A DNA stretch of 39,749 nucleotides, from assembly GCA_040880545.1 (NCBI GenBank), contig JBBDIE010000048.1, positions 1-39,749 of the forward strand, given 5' to 3'. Numbering within the stretch: the stretch's first letter is position 1; every line of letters starts with the position of its first letter. The position numbers and the translations under genes were made by a program. Under the pieces are notes generated by a model that was given only the letters and a program-made list of their open reading frames with translations, had not been told where the DNA came from and did not search any database. This DNA is from M55B112 sp040880545. Lineage in GTDB: Bacteria; Bacteroidota; Bacteroidia; Bacteroidales; GCA-2748055. Positions 16,552 to 26,021 of this stretch are shown here, in pieces.

Positions 16552-17163
16552 ATGAAAAACAATACAGATTCTGAATTAAAAATCCTGGAAGCCGCTGAAA
16601 AGGTATTTTACAGAAAAGGAAAACACGGGACATCAATGCAGGATATTGCCGATGAAGCGGGGATCACCAGGACCTCCCTGAATTACTATTACAGGACCAA
16701 GGACAAGTTATTTGAAGCGGTATTCAGGAATGCGATGACGCAGTTTGTGCCCAAACTCGCTGAACTTATAAATTCGGGAGTCAACTTTACAGAATACCTG
16801 TCGAAGATGGTGGAGGTAGTAATCGACATTATGCTTGATAAACCTCAGATCCCGGTATTTGTATTACAGGAACTAACATCCAACCCGGATCGGGTTCCGC
16901 AACTGATCACAGAGCTGGGGCTGAATTCTGTTGTAGTATCGGGAATTATCAAAAAGGACAGTACGTTCCGTGACCTGCAAGTAAACCCGGTTCATTTAAT
17001 AATAAACGTGTTGAGTTTATGTATTTTCCCTTTCGCAGCTAAACCAATGCTTGTAACTGTGATGTTCAACGGTAATGAAGAGGAATATATCCATGCGATG
17101 AAGGAGAGAAAGGCATTAATTCCTGAGATGATTGAAAATATGATAAAAACATTGAAACCATGA
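16552..17163 (+). CDS. TetR-family transcriptional regulator
   Basis: I start at ATG 16552 (MKNNTDSELKILEAAEKVF), giving 203 residues. The frame is open back to 16399, but that extension would run through the palindromic repeat and overlap the divergent gene's start. The N-terminal helix-turn-helix is at residues ~10-55 (TSMQDIADEAGITRTSLNYYYRTKDKLFEAVF), the C-terminal part is the helical ligand and dimer domain. Its stop overlaps the TolC start by four bases (ATGA). As the first gene of the efflux operon it probably represses itself and the six following genes, lifted by a pump substrate. Confidence 0.92.
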   Translation: MKNNTDSELKILEAAEKVFYRKGKHGTSMQDIADEAGITRTSLNYYYRTKDKLFEAVFRNAMTQFVPKLAELINSGVNFTEYLSKMVEVVIDIMLDKPQIPVFVLQELTSNPDRVPQLITELGLNSVVVSGIIKKDSTFRDLQVNPVHLIINVLSLCIFPFAAKPMLVTVMFNGNEEEYIHAMKERKALIPEMIENMIKTLKP

Positions 17164-18425
17164 GATGGGACATTTTTATAGCAGTTATGGCGTTTACTTT
17201 AACCGTATCGGCGCAGGACACGCTGGAGTTCCAAAAATGTCTGGATGATGCAGTTGCATTTTCGCCGCGTTTAAAAGATAAGCAGATGATAAATGAAGAG
17301 GGCAGGCTTACCATTGCCAATGTACAACGTGGGCTATATCCGGAACTTACCATGAACGGAAGGGCATCTTACCAGTCAGATGTTGTCACGCTCTCGATAG
17401 ATCAGCCGGGATTTACCCTGGAGTTTCCTGAAATTCCGCATAGTCAGTTTGGCCTCAACCTGGATATTCGGCAGACGTTGTATGACGGTGGATTGACGCG
17501 ACACCGAAAATATTATGAGCAGGCAGTAACGGAAGCTGCCATCAAAAATGTAGAAATTGACCTGTACGCTTTCCGGGAACAGGTGGCTGAAATTTTCTTT
17601 AATATATTGCTGCTGCAGGATCGTCTTACCAACCTTGAAATAGCATTGGTTAACCTGGAGGCCAGGGAGAATGTTCTTCAATCTGCAGTGGATCATGGCA
17701 TTGCTGAAACAACTGATCTGCAGGTCATCCGGGTGGAGATACTGAAGATGAGGCAACAATATTCGGCATTGAATGCCAATCGGCAAGGGGCATTGGAGAT
17801 GCTTGCTGTATACCTGGGTGAGGAACTCAACGACAATGTGATACTGGAAATACCCTCACTGGAATCAGCCATTCCGGAGGATTTGAAAAGACCCGAGCTG
17901 GAGTGGATCACTCTGCAATCCAGGGTACTGGAGGCAGGTAAGGAGCTTTCGGATGTAAAACGACGGCCACGGGTGTTTGCATTCAGTCAGGCAGGAGTGG
18001 GGATGCCAGGCTATAATATGCTGAATGACCAGGTGGACAGTTATTACATGGTTGGAGCCGGCATTCAATGGAAAATATGGGACTGGAACAACGTTCGCAG
18101 GGAGAAACAGATGCTTCAAACAAAACAACAGGTACTTAACCATTCCATGGAAACTTTCTCTATGAACATCATTGCAGCCATGAAGAGCGAACTCAGGCAG
18201 GAGGAACACTACAGAAACTCTATGGAAATGGATGATAAAATAGTACGTATGCGTGTGGATATTACTGAAAAGGCGGCATCCAGGCTTGAAAATGGCGTAA
18301 TATCAGCTGTGGATTACCTGCAGGTACTAAATGAGGAGCATCTGGCCAGGAATCAGAGGAGTACGCACCACTTGCAACTTCTGAAGGCCAACATCAATTA
18401 CAGAATTTTAACAGGAACGCTTTAA
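17160..18425 (+). CDS. TolC-family outer-membrane efflux protein
   Basis: A 421-residue protein with a signal peptide (TVSAQ, cleavage ~residue 18). Two long helical repeats, each with outer-membrane strands, are typical of TolC: the first has VQRGLYPELTMNGRASYQ and LDIRQTLYDGGLTRHR, the second VKRRPRVFAFSQAGVG and AGIQWKIWDWNNVRREK. It forms the outer-membrane exit duct for the pump encoded by the next five genes. The gene overlaps tetR by four bases and is ten bases from the HlyD gene. Confidence 0.93.
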   Translation: MRWDIFIAVMAFTLTVSAQDTLEFQKCLDDAVAFSPRLKDKQMINEEGRLTIANVQRGLYPELTMNGRASYQSDVVTLSIDQPGFTLEFPEIPHSQFGLNLDIRQTLYDGGLTRHRKYYEQAVTEAAIKNVEIDLYAFREQVAEIFFNILLLQDRLTNLEIALVNLEARENVLQSAVDHGIAETTDLQVIRVEILKMRQQYSALNANRQGALEMLAVYLGEELNDNVILEIPSLESAIPEDLKRPELEWITLQSRVLEAGKELSDVKRRPRVFAFSQAGVGMPGYNMLNDQVDSYYMVGAGIQWKIWDWNNVRREKQMLQTKQQVLNHSMETFSMNIIAAMKSELRQEEHYRNSMEMDDKIVRMRVDITEKAASRLENGVISAVDYLQVLNEEHLARNQRSTHHLQLLKANINYRILTGTL

Positions 18426-18435
18426 AAAAATTGAT

Positions 18436-19311
18436 ATGAAACGCATTATATTTATACTTACTGCTTGGGTCATAGCATATTCGTGCAACAATAATCAGGA
18501 TGCTTCTGATGCCTTTGGTAATTTTGAAGGCAACCCTGTGATGGTGGCTGCCGAAAGTCAGGGAAGGATACTCAACCTGGATGTGGAAGAGGGACAGGTG
18601 CTCATGCTGAATCAGAAGGTTGGAGCCATTGACTCCATGCAATTGCATCTGCAAAAGAAACAGTTGCATGCCTCCCTGCAAACCATCCGGTCAAGGTCCG
18701 TTTCACTGGATGCACAAATCGCCACACAAAGGGTACAACTAACAAACCTCGAAAGGGAGGCAAACCGGATAAAGAATCTCCTGGAAGATGGTGCTTCAAC
18801 CCCCAAACAGAAAGACGATATGGAAGGGAATATCGCTTTGTTAAATGCACAAATCAGGGGATTGGTGACACAGAAGCAGACCATCGAGGCTGAGGTAAAA
18901 GCACTTTTTATTCAGATGGACCAGTTGCAGGACCAGATAAACAGAACAGTGATACAAAATCCGGTTGAAGGAGTAGTATTACAGAAATATAAGCAACAGG
19001 GAGAGCTCGTTGTCCCGGGGCAGGCCATCTACAAGATTGCTAATATGGAGAAACTTATACTCAGGGCTTATATCAGCGGCAGACAGCTTTCACAGGTGAA
19101 CACAGGACAGCAGGTAACCGTCAGGATTGATGGAGTAAAAACGATTGAGGAGATGGTCGGTACTATAACCTGGGTCGCATCCCAGGCTGAGTTTACCCCA
19201 AAAATCATTCAGACCAGGGAAGAACGTGTAAATCTGGTATATGCCATCAAAGTGGAGGTAGTCAATGACGGAAGGTTAAAAATTGGAATGCCGGGAGAGG
19301 TGAAATTATAA
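18436..19311 (+). CDS. HlyD/YbhG-type periplasmic adaptor lipoprotein
   Basis: A 291-residue membrane-fusion protein with an N-terminal lipobox-like AYSC (Cys17). A split biotinyl-lipoyl domain (EGQVLMLNQKVGAIDS, then VVLQKYKQQGELVVPGQAIYKIA) flanks a long coiled-coil hairpin (~residues 70-170), followed by a beta-barrel (LRAYISGRQLSQVNTGQQVTVRID). It bridges the inner-membrane ABC-2 permeases and the TolC duct. It lies three bases upstream of the first ATPase gene. Length matches the short adaptors of YbhFSR-type exporters. Confidence 0.92.
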   Translation: MKRIIFILTAWVIAYSCNNNQDASDAFGNFEGNPVMVAAESQGRILNLDVEEGQVLMLNQKVGAIDSMQLHLQKKQLHASLQTIRSRSVSLDAQIATQRVQLTNLEREANRIKNLLEDGASTPKQKDDMEGNIALLNAQIRGLVTQKQTIEAEVKALFIQMDQLQDQINRTVIQNPVEGVVLQKYKQQGELVVPGQAIYKIANMEKLILRAYISGRQLSQVNTGQQVTVRIDGVKTIEEMVGTITWVASQAEFTPKIIQTREERVNLVYAIKVEVVNDGRLKIGMPGEVKL

Positions 19312-19314
19312 GTT

Positions 19315-20226
19315 ATGGCAATTATAATCGAAAATATAGCCAAATCATTTGGTGAGATTAAAGCATTGGAACAGGTCAGCTTCAGTATTCCCGATGGTGA
19401 GATATTCGGATTGATTGGACCCGATGGAGCCGGGAAGACCACCCTTTTCCGAATTATAGTAACCTTGCTGCTTCCCGACCATGGAACCGCAACTGTATTG
19501 GGATTGGATACAAGAAAGGATTTTCGGGAGATCAGAAAAAGAATGGGTTATATGGCAGGCCGCTTCTCACTGTATCATGACCTTACAGTAAAGGAAAATA
19601 TGCAGTTCTATGCAACTGTTTTTGGTACCACTATTGAGAAGAATTATGATCTGATCAGGGATATTTATTCTCACATACAGCCTTTTGAGAATCGGCTGGC
19701 AGGCCGTTTATCGGGAGGAATGAAGCAAAAACTGGCGCTCTCCTGTGCATTGATCCACCGTCCGGAAGTACTGGTATTGGATGAGCCGACCACCGGTGTG
19801 GATGCCGTTTCAAGGAGTGAATTTTGGGAGATGCTGAAAAAGATACGTGCGGAGGGCATCACCGTAGTAGTTTCCACGCCCTATATGGATGAAGCTGCCA
19901 TGTGTGATCGGGTCGGACTGATCCAGCAGGGGAAACTATTGTCGGTGAATGATCCTGCAAGCCTGGAAATGGAACAGGGAACCACACTCTGGAACTTCAA
20001 ATCAGGTGGAAATATTTACGAACACCTGAAACTGATCCGTGGTGTGAGCGAATCCATTTCAGCCTGGCTGTTTGGTGATGAGATCCACGTGGTAACAAGT
20101 GATAAAGCAGATGAGGTCAAATTATCAGATTTTTACAAAAACCGGAATGTACCGGATCTGCGTTTGAGGAAAATGAAACCTGGTGTGGAGGATTATTTCA
20201 TGCAGCTAATGTCGGTAAAGAAATAA
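19315..20226 (+). CDS. ABC exporter ATPase 1 (canonical motifs)
   Basis: A 303-residue nucleotide-binding protein. The Walker A motif is GPDGAGKTT, the signature is LSGGMKQ, Walker B is LVLDEPTTGVD, and the H-loop position has STPYMDE where many ATPases have a His (TTHYMDE in the next gene). The C-terminal ~90 residues are an extension typical of ABC-2 exporter ATPases. Its stop at 20224-20226 directly abuts the next start, so the pair is the split form of a YbhF-like double ATPase. It powers export through the two permeases downstream. Confidence 0.93.
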   Translation: MAIIIENIAKSFGEIKALEQVSFSIPDGEIFGLIGPDGAGKTTLFRIIVTLLLPDHGTATVLGLDTRKDFREIRKRMGYMAGRFSLYHDLTVKENMQFYATVFGTTIEKNYDLIRDIYSHIQPFENRLAGRLSGGMKQKLALSCALIHRPEVLVLDEPTTGVDAVSRSEFWEMLKKIRAEGITVVVSTPYMDEAAMCDRVGLIQQGKLLSVNDPASLEMEQGTTLWNFKSGGNIYEHLKLIRGVSESISAWLFGDEIHVVTSDKADEVKLSDFYKNRNVPDLRLRKMKPGVEDYFMQLMSVKK

Positions 20227-20973
20227 ATGCCCAGTAAGATGGAAGTGATACACGTTGAAAACCTTGTAAAGAAGTACGGGACCTTTGTGGCCAACGATAA
20301 TCTCTCTTTTGAGGTTAAAGAGGGGGAGATTTTTGGTTTCCTCGGTGCCAACGGGGCGGGAAAGACTACAGCAATACGCGTACTCTGTGGCTTATCCTTT
20401 CCCACATCAGGGAAGATTAATGTGGCAGGATTTGATGTGTATCGTGAACGTGAAAAAATCAAAAAAAATATCGGTTACATGTCTCAGAAGTTTTCCCTGT
20501 ACGAAGATCTGACCGTTTCTGAAAATATCAGAATGTATGCAGGGATCTATGGCATGAGAAGAAAAGCGATTATCCACCGGGAATCGGAACTGATGGAGAG
20601 GTTGGGAACAGGAAACATCCGGGAGCGAAGGATCAGTGATATTCCAACCGGTTGGAAACAAAAACTGGCTTTTTCTGTTGCCATATTTCACCAGCCGAAA
20701 ATTGTCTTTCTGGATGAGCCGACTGGAGGTGTGGATCCCATTACAAGAAGGCAGTTCTGGGAACTTATACATGAAGCCACCAAGGAAGGAATCACGGTTT
20801 TTGTTACCACACATTATATGGATGAGGCGGAATATTGCGACAGGGTCTCCATCATGGTGGATGGCAGGATTGCAGCCCTGGATTCACCAGTAAACCTGAG
20901 AAAAAAACTGAAAGCCAAAAATATGAATCAGGTCTTTCTTCAGCTGGCAAGGGATGCAGGAAACGGAGCTTAA
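20227..20973 (+). CDS. ABC exporter ATPase 2 (degenerate signature motif)
   Basis: A 248-residue ATPase. Walker A is GANGAGKTT, Walker B is IVFLDEPTGGVD, and the switch His is in TTHYMDE. The ABC signature is replaced by IPTGWKQ, a change I recall for the second half of YbhF-type proteins. With ATPase 1, whose signature is intact but switch His is replaced, it should form an asymmetric heterodimer with one active ATP site. Met5 (ATG 20239) is an alternative start. It is 11 bases upstream of the first permease gene. Confidence 0.92.
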   Translation: MPSKMEVIHVENLVKKYGTFVANDNLSFEVKEGEIFGFLGANGAGKTTAIRVLCGLSFPTSGKINVAGFDVYREREKIKKNIGYMSQKFSLYEDLTVSENIRMYAGIYGMRRKAIIHRESELMERLGTGNIRERRISDIPTGWKQKLAFSVAIFHQPKIVFLDEPTGGVDPITRRQFWELIHEATKEGITVFVTTHYMDEAEYCDRVSIMVDGRIAALDSPVNLRKKLKAKNMNQVFLQLARDAGNGA

Positions 20974-20984
20974 GCAAATTTAAA

Positions 20985-22091
20985 ATGAAAAGATACCGTG
21001 GCATAATTATAAAGGAATTACGACATATTTTCAGGGATTCAAGAACGCTTACCATCCTGTTTTTACTTCCTGTTATCATGATTATTCTCTTCGGATATGT
21101 GGTCAGTAACGATATGAAGGATATCAGAATGGCGGTACTGGATATGTCGGGAGACCCTACATCCAGGGATATCACGAAAAAGATGACCGCTTCGGGGTAT
21201 TTTATTCATGCCGGGGAGTTGAAGTCTGAAAATGAGATTGAACGTATATTTCAGAGTCAGCAGGCTAAGCTGGTACTTATCTTCCATACGGATTTTGAAG
21301 ATCGGATAGTCAATGAGGGTTTGGTATCATTACGCCTGGTAGTGGATGCCTCTGATGCCAATTCAGCGCTACTTACAGTCAATTATGCCCGGGGAATTAT
21401 TTCAAGCTATTTCATGGAACAAAGAGGGGATATCAAATTGCCCTGGCAGGTAAATGGAATATCAAGGATGATGTACAATCCGGAACTCCGGGGTGTATAT
21501 ATGTTTATTCCAGGTCTTATGGCTTTGATCCTCATGCTTATATCAGCACTGATGACATCGGTAACTATAACCCGTGAAAAGGAATTGGGTACCATGGAAC
21601 CCTTGCTGGCTTCACCACTGAAACCAGGGGAGATAATCCTGGGTAAAGTGACCCCGTATGTGGCTCTATCGTTTATAAATGCAGTTACAATCATACTCCT
21701 GGGGGTACTGATTTTTCATGTTCCGATCAAGGGTAGTATTATCCTTTTGCTGCTGGAATGTCTGCTCTATATTATACTGGCCTTATCGCTTGGTGTCTTT
21801 ATTTCCACAGCGGCCAAAACACAGCAGATGGCCATGATCCTTTCCATGATCGGGCTGATGCTGCCAACAATACTGCTCTCAGGGTTTATTTTTCCAATTG
21901 AGAACATGCCGGAGATATTACAATGGTTTTCATCCATTATGCCTGCCAGGTGGTTTATCGTGATCATAAAGAACATAATGCTCAAGGGAACCGGGATGGC
22001 ATTTATATGGAAAGAGACACTTATACTTCTGCTCATGACCGTTTTCTTTATTGTAATGGCAGTCAAACGATTTAAAACCAGGTTAGCATAA
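20985..22091 (+). CDS. ABC-2 type permease 1 (YbhS/YbhR-like)
   Basis: I start at ATG 20985 (MKRYRGIIIKELRHIFRDSR), giving 368 residues; the open frame extends upstream into the ATPase gene but that part is not membrane-like. One N-terminal helix (residues ~20-42) is followed by a large periplasmic domain (~45-165) and then five helices, with the conserved cytoplasmic TREKELGTMEPLLASPLKPGEIILGK motif between them. This is the ABC-2 layout of drug exporters. It pairs with the next permease as the transmembrane core. Confidence 0.92.
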   Translation: MKRYRGIIIKELRHIFRDSRTLTILFLLPVIMIILFGYVVSNDMKDIRMAVLDMSGDPTSRDITKKMTASGYFIHAGELKSENEIERIFQSQQAKLVLIFHTDFEDRIVNEGLVSLRLVVDASDANSALLTVNYARGIISSYFMEQRGDIKLPWQVNGISRMMYNPELRGVYMFIPGLMALILMLISALMTSVTITREKELGTMEPLLASPLKPGEIILGKVTPYVALSFINAVTIILLGVLIFHVPIKGSIILLLLECLLYIILALSLGVFISTAAKTQQMAMILSMIGLMLPTILLSGFIFPIENMPEILQWFSSIMPARWFIVIIKNIMLKGTGMAFIWKETLILLLMTVFFIVMAVKRFKTRLA

Positions 22092-22094
22092 GCG

Positions 22095-23210
22095 ATGAGA
22101 ATATTATTCACTTTATTGAGAAAAGAGTTTCGCCAAATTTTCCGGAACAGGATGATGTTACCGGTAATTTTTGTCATCCCAGTCATCCAGATGGTTGTAC
22201 TGGTTTATGCTGCCAGCCTGGAAATGAAAAATGTTGATATGGTGGTGGTGGACAACAGCCAGTCGGATGCATCTGCCAGACTTGTGGCACATTTTACAGG
22301 TTCACCTTTCATCACTGTGAAAGGCTTTTTCAGTACCTATGATGAGGCTGAAAAGACAGTAATCCGCAATGAATCGGATGTGATCCTGCGATTTAACAAG
22401 AATTTTGAGACGCGGCTGTATAATGAGGGTGAAACAGAGGTGCAGCTGGTAATCAATGCAATCAACGCTACAGAAGCAGGATTGATCAATGCATATTGCA
22501 CCCAGATTCTTGCAGATTATAACCGGCAGATAAGAGCAGACTGGTTTGATCTGTACAAAGGGGGGTTGGTAAACCTGGATTTCACGGTAGCTTATTGGTA
22601 CAATCCACTGCTTGATTACAAAATCTATATGTTTTCGGGAATCCTGGTGATCGTTGTAACATTGGTCAGTATGTTTCTCACGGCGCTGAACCTTGTAAGG
22701 GAGAAGGAACTGGGAACCGCAGAGCAGATGAATGTCACCCCAATGAAGCGCTACCAGTTCATTCTTGCCAAGCTGGTACCTTTTCTGCTCATTGCCTTGT
22801 TTGAACTTGCATTTGGATTGGTGATAGGTACCGTTCTTTTCGATCTTCCCATCCGCGGAAGTCTCCTGGTACTTTTTGCCATGGCTGTGGTATTTTTAAT
22901 TGTAACACTTGGAATCGGACTCTTCCTCTCCACGGTGTCCAATACCCAGCAACAGATGATGTTAGCCGCATTTTTCTTTATGATCACCTTTATCATGATG
23001 AGCGGTGTATTTACCCCTACTGATAGTATGCCGGTTTGGGCACAGAAGATCAATATAATCAATCCGCTGGCCTATTTCATGAAGGCAACCAGGATGATCC
23101 TGCTTAAAGGGTCCGGTTTCCAGGATGTGGCACGGGAATTTTACAGTTTGTTGGTTTATGGATCTATGATCTTATCGGTGGCCATCTTGAATTACAGGAA
23201 AACTACCTGA
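22095..23210 (+). CDS. ABC-2 type permease 2 (YbhR-like)
   Basis: A 371-residue paralogue of the preceding permease. An N-terminal helix is followed by a periplasmic domain and five C-terminal helices; the conserved loop reads VREKELGTAEQMNVTPMKRYQFILAK. It starts three bases after permease 1 and is the last gene of the seven-gene efflux operon. Its end overlaps the convergent TlpA-like gene by eight bases, and no terminator hairpin is visible there. Confidence 0.92.
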   Translation: MRILFTLLRKEFRQIFRNRMMLPVIFVIPVIQMVVLVYAASLEMKNVDMVVVDNSQSDASARLVAHFTGSPFITVKGFFSTYDEAEKTVIRNESDVILRFNKNFETRLYNEGETEVQLVINAINATEAGLINAYCTQILADYNRQIRADWFDLYKGGLVNLDFTVAYWYNPLLDYKIYMFSGILVIVVTLVSMFLTALNLVREKELGTAEQMNVTPMKRYQFILAKLVPFLLIALFELAFGLVIGTVLFDLPIRGSLLVLFAMAVVFLIVTLGIGLFLSTVSNTQQQMMLAAFFFMITFIMMSGVFTPTDSMPVWAQKINIINPLAYFMKATRMILLKGSGFQDVAREFYSLLVYGSMILSVAILNYRKTT

Positions 23211-23811
23211 CAAGTAACTGATCCAACATTTTTCGTGTTGCCCGGCTGTCCCAGTCAGCTGCACCAACCTTTTTCAATACGATCCTTCCATCCCTGGCGA
23301 TAATAAAAGTAGTGGGTAGTGAACGGATGGCAAGCGGTTCCGGCATATTCCTGCCGCCAAAATATACCGGAAGATTGTAATCCCGGCTGGACAGAAAATT
23401 CACAACCTTCTCCCGGGACTCAGCAGAAACCAGTACAAATTTAACCCGGTCACCATAGTCATCATAGATATTCTGTATCTCCGGCATTTCAGCTATACAT
23501 GGGGGACAATAAGTTCCCCAATAATTCAGGAAAATAACTTCTCCCTGCAAATTCGCAGGATCCATAATTTCACCTTCCAGGTCTCTTATTTCCCATTGAT
23601 AATCGGATGCCTGTAGCATGTAACCACTTTGATCGTCGGACATGGATGGTTTCCTGACATTCAGCATCACCTTATTCACAGCAGTGGCAATAGTTTTTCG
23701 TGGTCCGGGTATGATCATCATTATTAACAACAACCAGAAGAAGATGTCGCCAGCCTTCTGATACCACTTACGGGATTTCCACTTTTCAATTCTCTCTTTT
23801 ATTGAAGCCAT
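23203..23811 (-). CDS. Membrane-anchored TlpA-like thioredoxin
   Basis: A 202-residue protein with a short basic N-terminus, one membrane helix (about 22-37) and a thioredoxin-fold domain (~65-200) exposed to the periplasm. The active site is WGTYCPPC (Cys102, Cys105), and the cis-Pro loop reads SLPTTFII. TlpA/ResA-like proteins reduce periplasmic disulfides, for example during cytochrome c maturation. It is two bases downstream of the comB-like gene, so probably co-transcribed. Partner specificity cannot be read from sequence. Confidence 0.9.
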   Translation of the reverse strand: MASIKERIEKWKSRKWYQKAGDIFFWLLLIMMIIPGPRKTIATAVNKVMLNVRKPSMSDDQSGYMLQASDYQWEIRDLEGEIMDPANLQGEVIFLNYWGTYCPPCIAEMPEIQNIYDDYGDRVKFVLVSAESREKVVNFLSSRDYNLPVYFGGRNMPEPLAIRSLPTTFIIARDGRIVLKKVGAADWDSRATRKMLDQLLVR

Positions 23812-23813
23812 AT

Positions 23814-24503
23814 TTAAAGTACTATTTTTTTTAAAATCATTTGATTGTTTTCAGAATACCGCTTTAAAACAAAGTTAAACCTGTTGATGTTCAGACAAAG
23901 TTCAAAATCTTCCCCGGGCGCATGATCCTGGTTCTCTTTCAGAAAAAATCTTTTTCCACTGGTATTCCTGATATGCTCAATGATTGCACCAAAATCATTT
24001 TGTATTCCCTGCAATTCATTGGAGATGTATTCGGCACATGCCACATCCTCTTCAACAGGATAACGCGCACTGTAACCCATTCCAACCAGTGAAACCAGGC
24101 CTGGATTTTGCCTCCGGATATAGGTAATGATGGCTCCCGCATTCACAAAACTTCCGGTAATTACTTCATCGGCATTTACCGCATTAACCATTCCCTGGGT
24201 ACCCGCACTGGTGGTATGTATTATTGTTTTTCCTGAAAGATCTTCATGTAGTATCTGCCTTGGGGAGTTCCCAAAGTCAAAACCTTCCGGCATTTTCTCC
24301 TCCCTTTCACCCATCAACAAATACTCCGGATGCTCTTTTTTAATTTGGTATGCTTCCTCCACTGCGCCCACTGGAATTATCCTCTCCGCTCCATTTTCCA
24401 CGGCATAACACGCCACCGAGAATGCCCTGAATACATCGATGATCACCGTTAATCCGGCAGCCTCCCGGGCCCCTGAAACAAGATTTAAGATCTTTATTTC
24501 CAT
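23814..24503 (-). CDS. comB: 2-phosphosulfolactate phosphatase-like protein (ComB)
   Basis: A 229-residue protein matching the ComB family: VIIDVFRAFSVA near residue 20, LLMGEREEKMPEGFDFGNSPRQI at about 62-84, and TTSAGTQGM at about 97-105. ComB removes phosphate from 2-phosphosulfolactate to give sulfolactate, a step to coenzyme M in methanogens. In bacteria the true substrate is often unknown. No comA or comC partner is in this window, so sulfonate metabolism or another phosphatase role is inference. It heads a two-gene unit with the thioredoxin. Divergent gap to 24690 shows no clear promoter. Confidence 0.85.
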   Translation of the reverse strand: MEIKILNLVSGAREAAGLTVIIDVFRAFSVACYAVENGAERIIPVGAVEEAYQIKKEHPEYLLMGEREEKMPEGFDFGNSPRQILHEDLSGKTIIHTTSAGTQGMVNAVNADEVITGSFVNAGAIITYIRRQNPGLVSLVGMGYSARYPVEEDVACAEYISNELQGIQNDFGAIIEHIRNTSGKRFFLKENQDHAPGEDFELCLNINRFNFVLKRYSENNQMILKKIVL

Positions 24504-24689
24504 ACTAACTGATTGTAAGCGCAGGATGAATCCGCTTTGTAATTAAAACAGCCGTACATCCTTATTTTACTTTAGCACCACGAAGGTAATGTTTTGAATT
24601 ATAAAGATTCTGTCTGCGGCTCTATTTTAAAGGAATGATCTATACAAGTACAATTTTTTTATATTGCAGATGTAAAAAGAAAAAATACC

Positions 24690-25967
24690 ATGAGAAAACA
24701 ACGCTACATTTTACTGGCTATCCTGCCAACTTTTTTTGTTATTTCCTGCAACAGGACCAACGAAATTATTTATAACGAATCGGATGTGCCGAATTACAAG
24801 TTGCCAGAACTGATGATTTCGGAAGAGGGGCGTGTTATAAGTGATAAGCAGGACTGGACCGCTGTTAGGAAATCCGAAATATTGGAACAGTTTGCAAATG
24901 AGGTGTATGGTCATATTCCTGATCTGGCGTATGCGATACGTTTCAGGGAACGGATTATCGCAGACAATTACCTTGATGGCGCCGCAACCATCAGGGAGAT
25001 AGAGGCGGAGGTTTCATCCATCAACGGGGCAGATAAATTCACAATTCTCTATGTTCATCCTACAGGTAAGCGAAACATTCCGGTATTTGTTGGATTGAAT
25101 TTCAGGGGAAACCATACGGTAGATACACTCACTGAGATCACCATCCATGACCGGTGGGTCCCAAACAATGAAAAACTGAAGATCACTGATCATCTGTCCA
25201 CCCCCGAATCGCGGGGCACTAAAAGCTCTCGCTGGCCATTGGCTTCTATAATCGGCAACGGTTATGGAGTGGCAACCGTCTATTGCGGTGAGTTTGATCC
25301 CGATTACGACGACGGCTATATGAACGGGTTTCATCCAATCTTCGCACCAGCCGGAAAACAACGAAACAATCAGAGTCCGGGCACAATTTCAATCTGGGCC
25401 AAGGGTATGTCACTGATGGCTGATTTCCTGATACAGGACAGTATTGCGGACCCATCCAGGCTCATTGCCATAGGTCACTCCAGGCTTGGTAAGACGGCAC
25501 TATGGTGTGGGGTAAATGACGAAAGGTTTTCTGCCGTAATATCCAATAGTTCAGGATGTGGTGGGGCCGCTTTATCAATGCGAAGTTTTGGAGAGACGGT
25601 AGAACGTATCAACGAAGTATTTCCACACTGGTTCTCTGGAAGTTTCAAAAATTATAACGGCAGGGAGAACAAACTTCCGGTCGACCAGCACATGTTGCTT
25701 GCACTGGTGGCCCCAAGGCCCGTATATGTTGCAAGTGCAACCGATGACCAATGGGCAGACCCGTTAGGTGAGTTCCTGGCATTAAAGGAGGCTGTACCCG
25801 TTTATGAACTGTTTGGGTATGCCAAAGAATTTCCATTATCACAGCCACTGCCCGACAAACCTTATCACGGAATCACCGGATACCATCTGCGATCAGGGAG
25901 CCACGACATTACAGAGTATGACTGGATCCAGTATATCAGTTGGTGTAATAAGTGGCTGGGCAACTAA
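24690..25967 (+). CDS. CE15-family carbohydrate esterase (glucuronoyl esterase-like) lipoprotein
   Basis: A 425-residue lipoprotein (FVISC, Cys20). An alpha/beta-hydrolase domain contains GHSRLGK with nucleophile Ser264, the SNSSGCGGAALS segment (~286-296) that forms the oxyanion and acid region, DQHMLLALVAPRP (~332-344), DDQWADPLGEF and a final GSHDITEYDW with catalytic His405. This is the bacterial CE15 pattern; the family hydrolyses esters of 4-O-methyl-glucuronic acid linking xylan to lignin, and some bacterial members act on other esters. It is transcribed alone and converges on the fucosidase gene 54 bases away. Confidence 0.9.
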   Translation: MRKQRYILLAILPTFFVISCNRTNEIIYNESDVPNYKLPELMISEEGRVISDKQDWTAVRKSEILEQFANEVYGHIPDLAYAIRFRERIIADNYLDGAATIREIEAEVSSINGADKFTILYVHPTGKRNIPVFVGLNFRGNHTVDTLTEITIHDRWVPNNEKLKITDHLSTPESRGTKSSRWPLASIIGNGYGVATVYCGEFDPDYDDGYMNGFHPIFAPAGKQRNNQSPGTISIWAKGMSLMADFLIQDSIADPSRLIAIGHSRLGKTALWCGVNDERFSAVISNSSGCGGAALSMRSFGETVERINEVFPHWFSGSFKNYNGRENKLPVDQHMLLALVAPRPVYVASATDDQWADPLGEFLALKEAVPVYELFGYAKEFPLSQPLPDKPYHGITGYHLRSGSHDITEYDWIQYISWCNKWLGN

Positions 25968-26021
25968 TGTTCGGCTGATATATATCCGGACAACTAACAG
26001 AAACATTGAACATCCTTGCTG

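Noticed and set aside
20835..20984. Fifty-residue N-terminal extension of ABC permease 1
   Set aside because: It overlaps the ATPase gene in another frame, is hydrophilic and low in similarity to permeases; ATG 20985 gives the normal N-terminus.
25968..26000. Short hairpin between the CE15 and GH29 genes as a bidirectional terminator
   Set aside because: The stem is about six pairs with a wobble and has no T run on either side.
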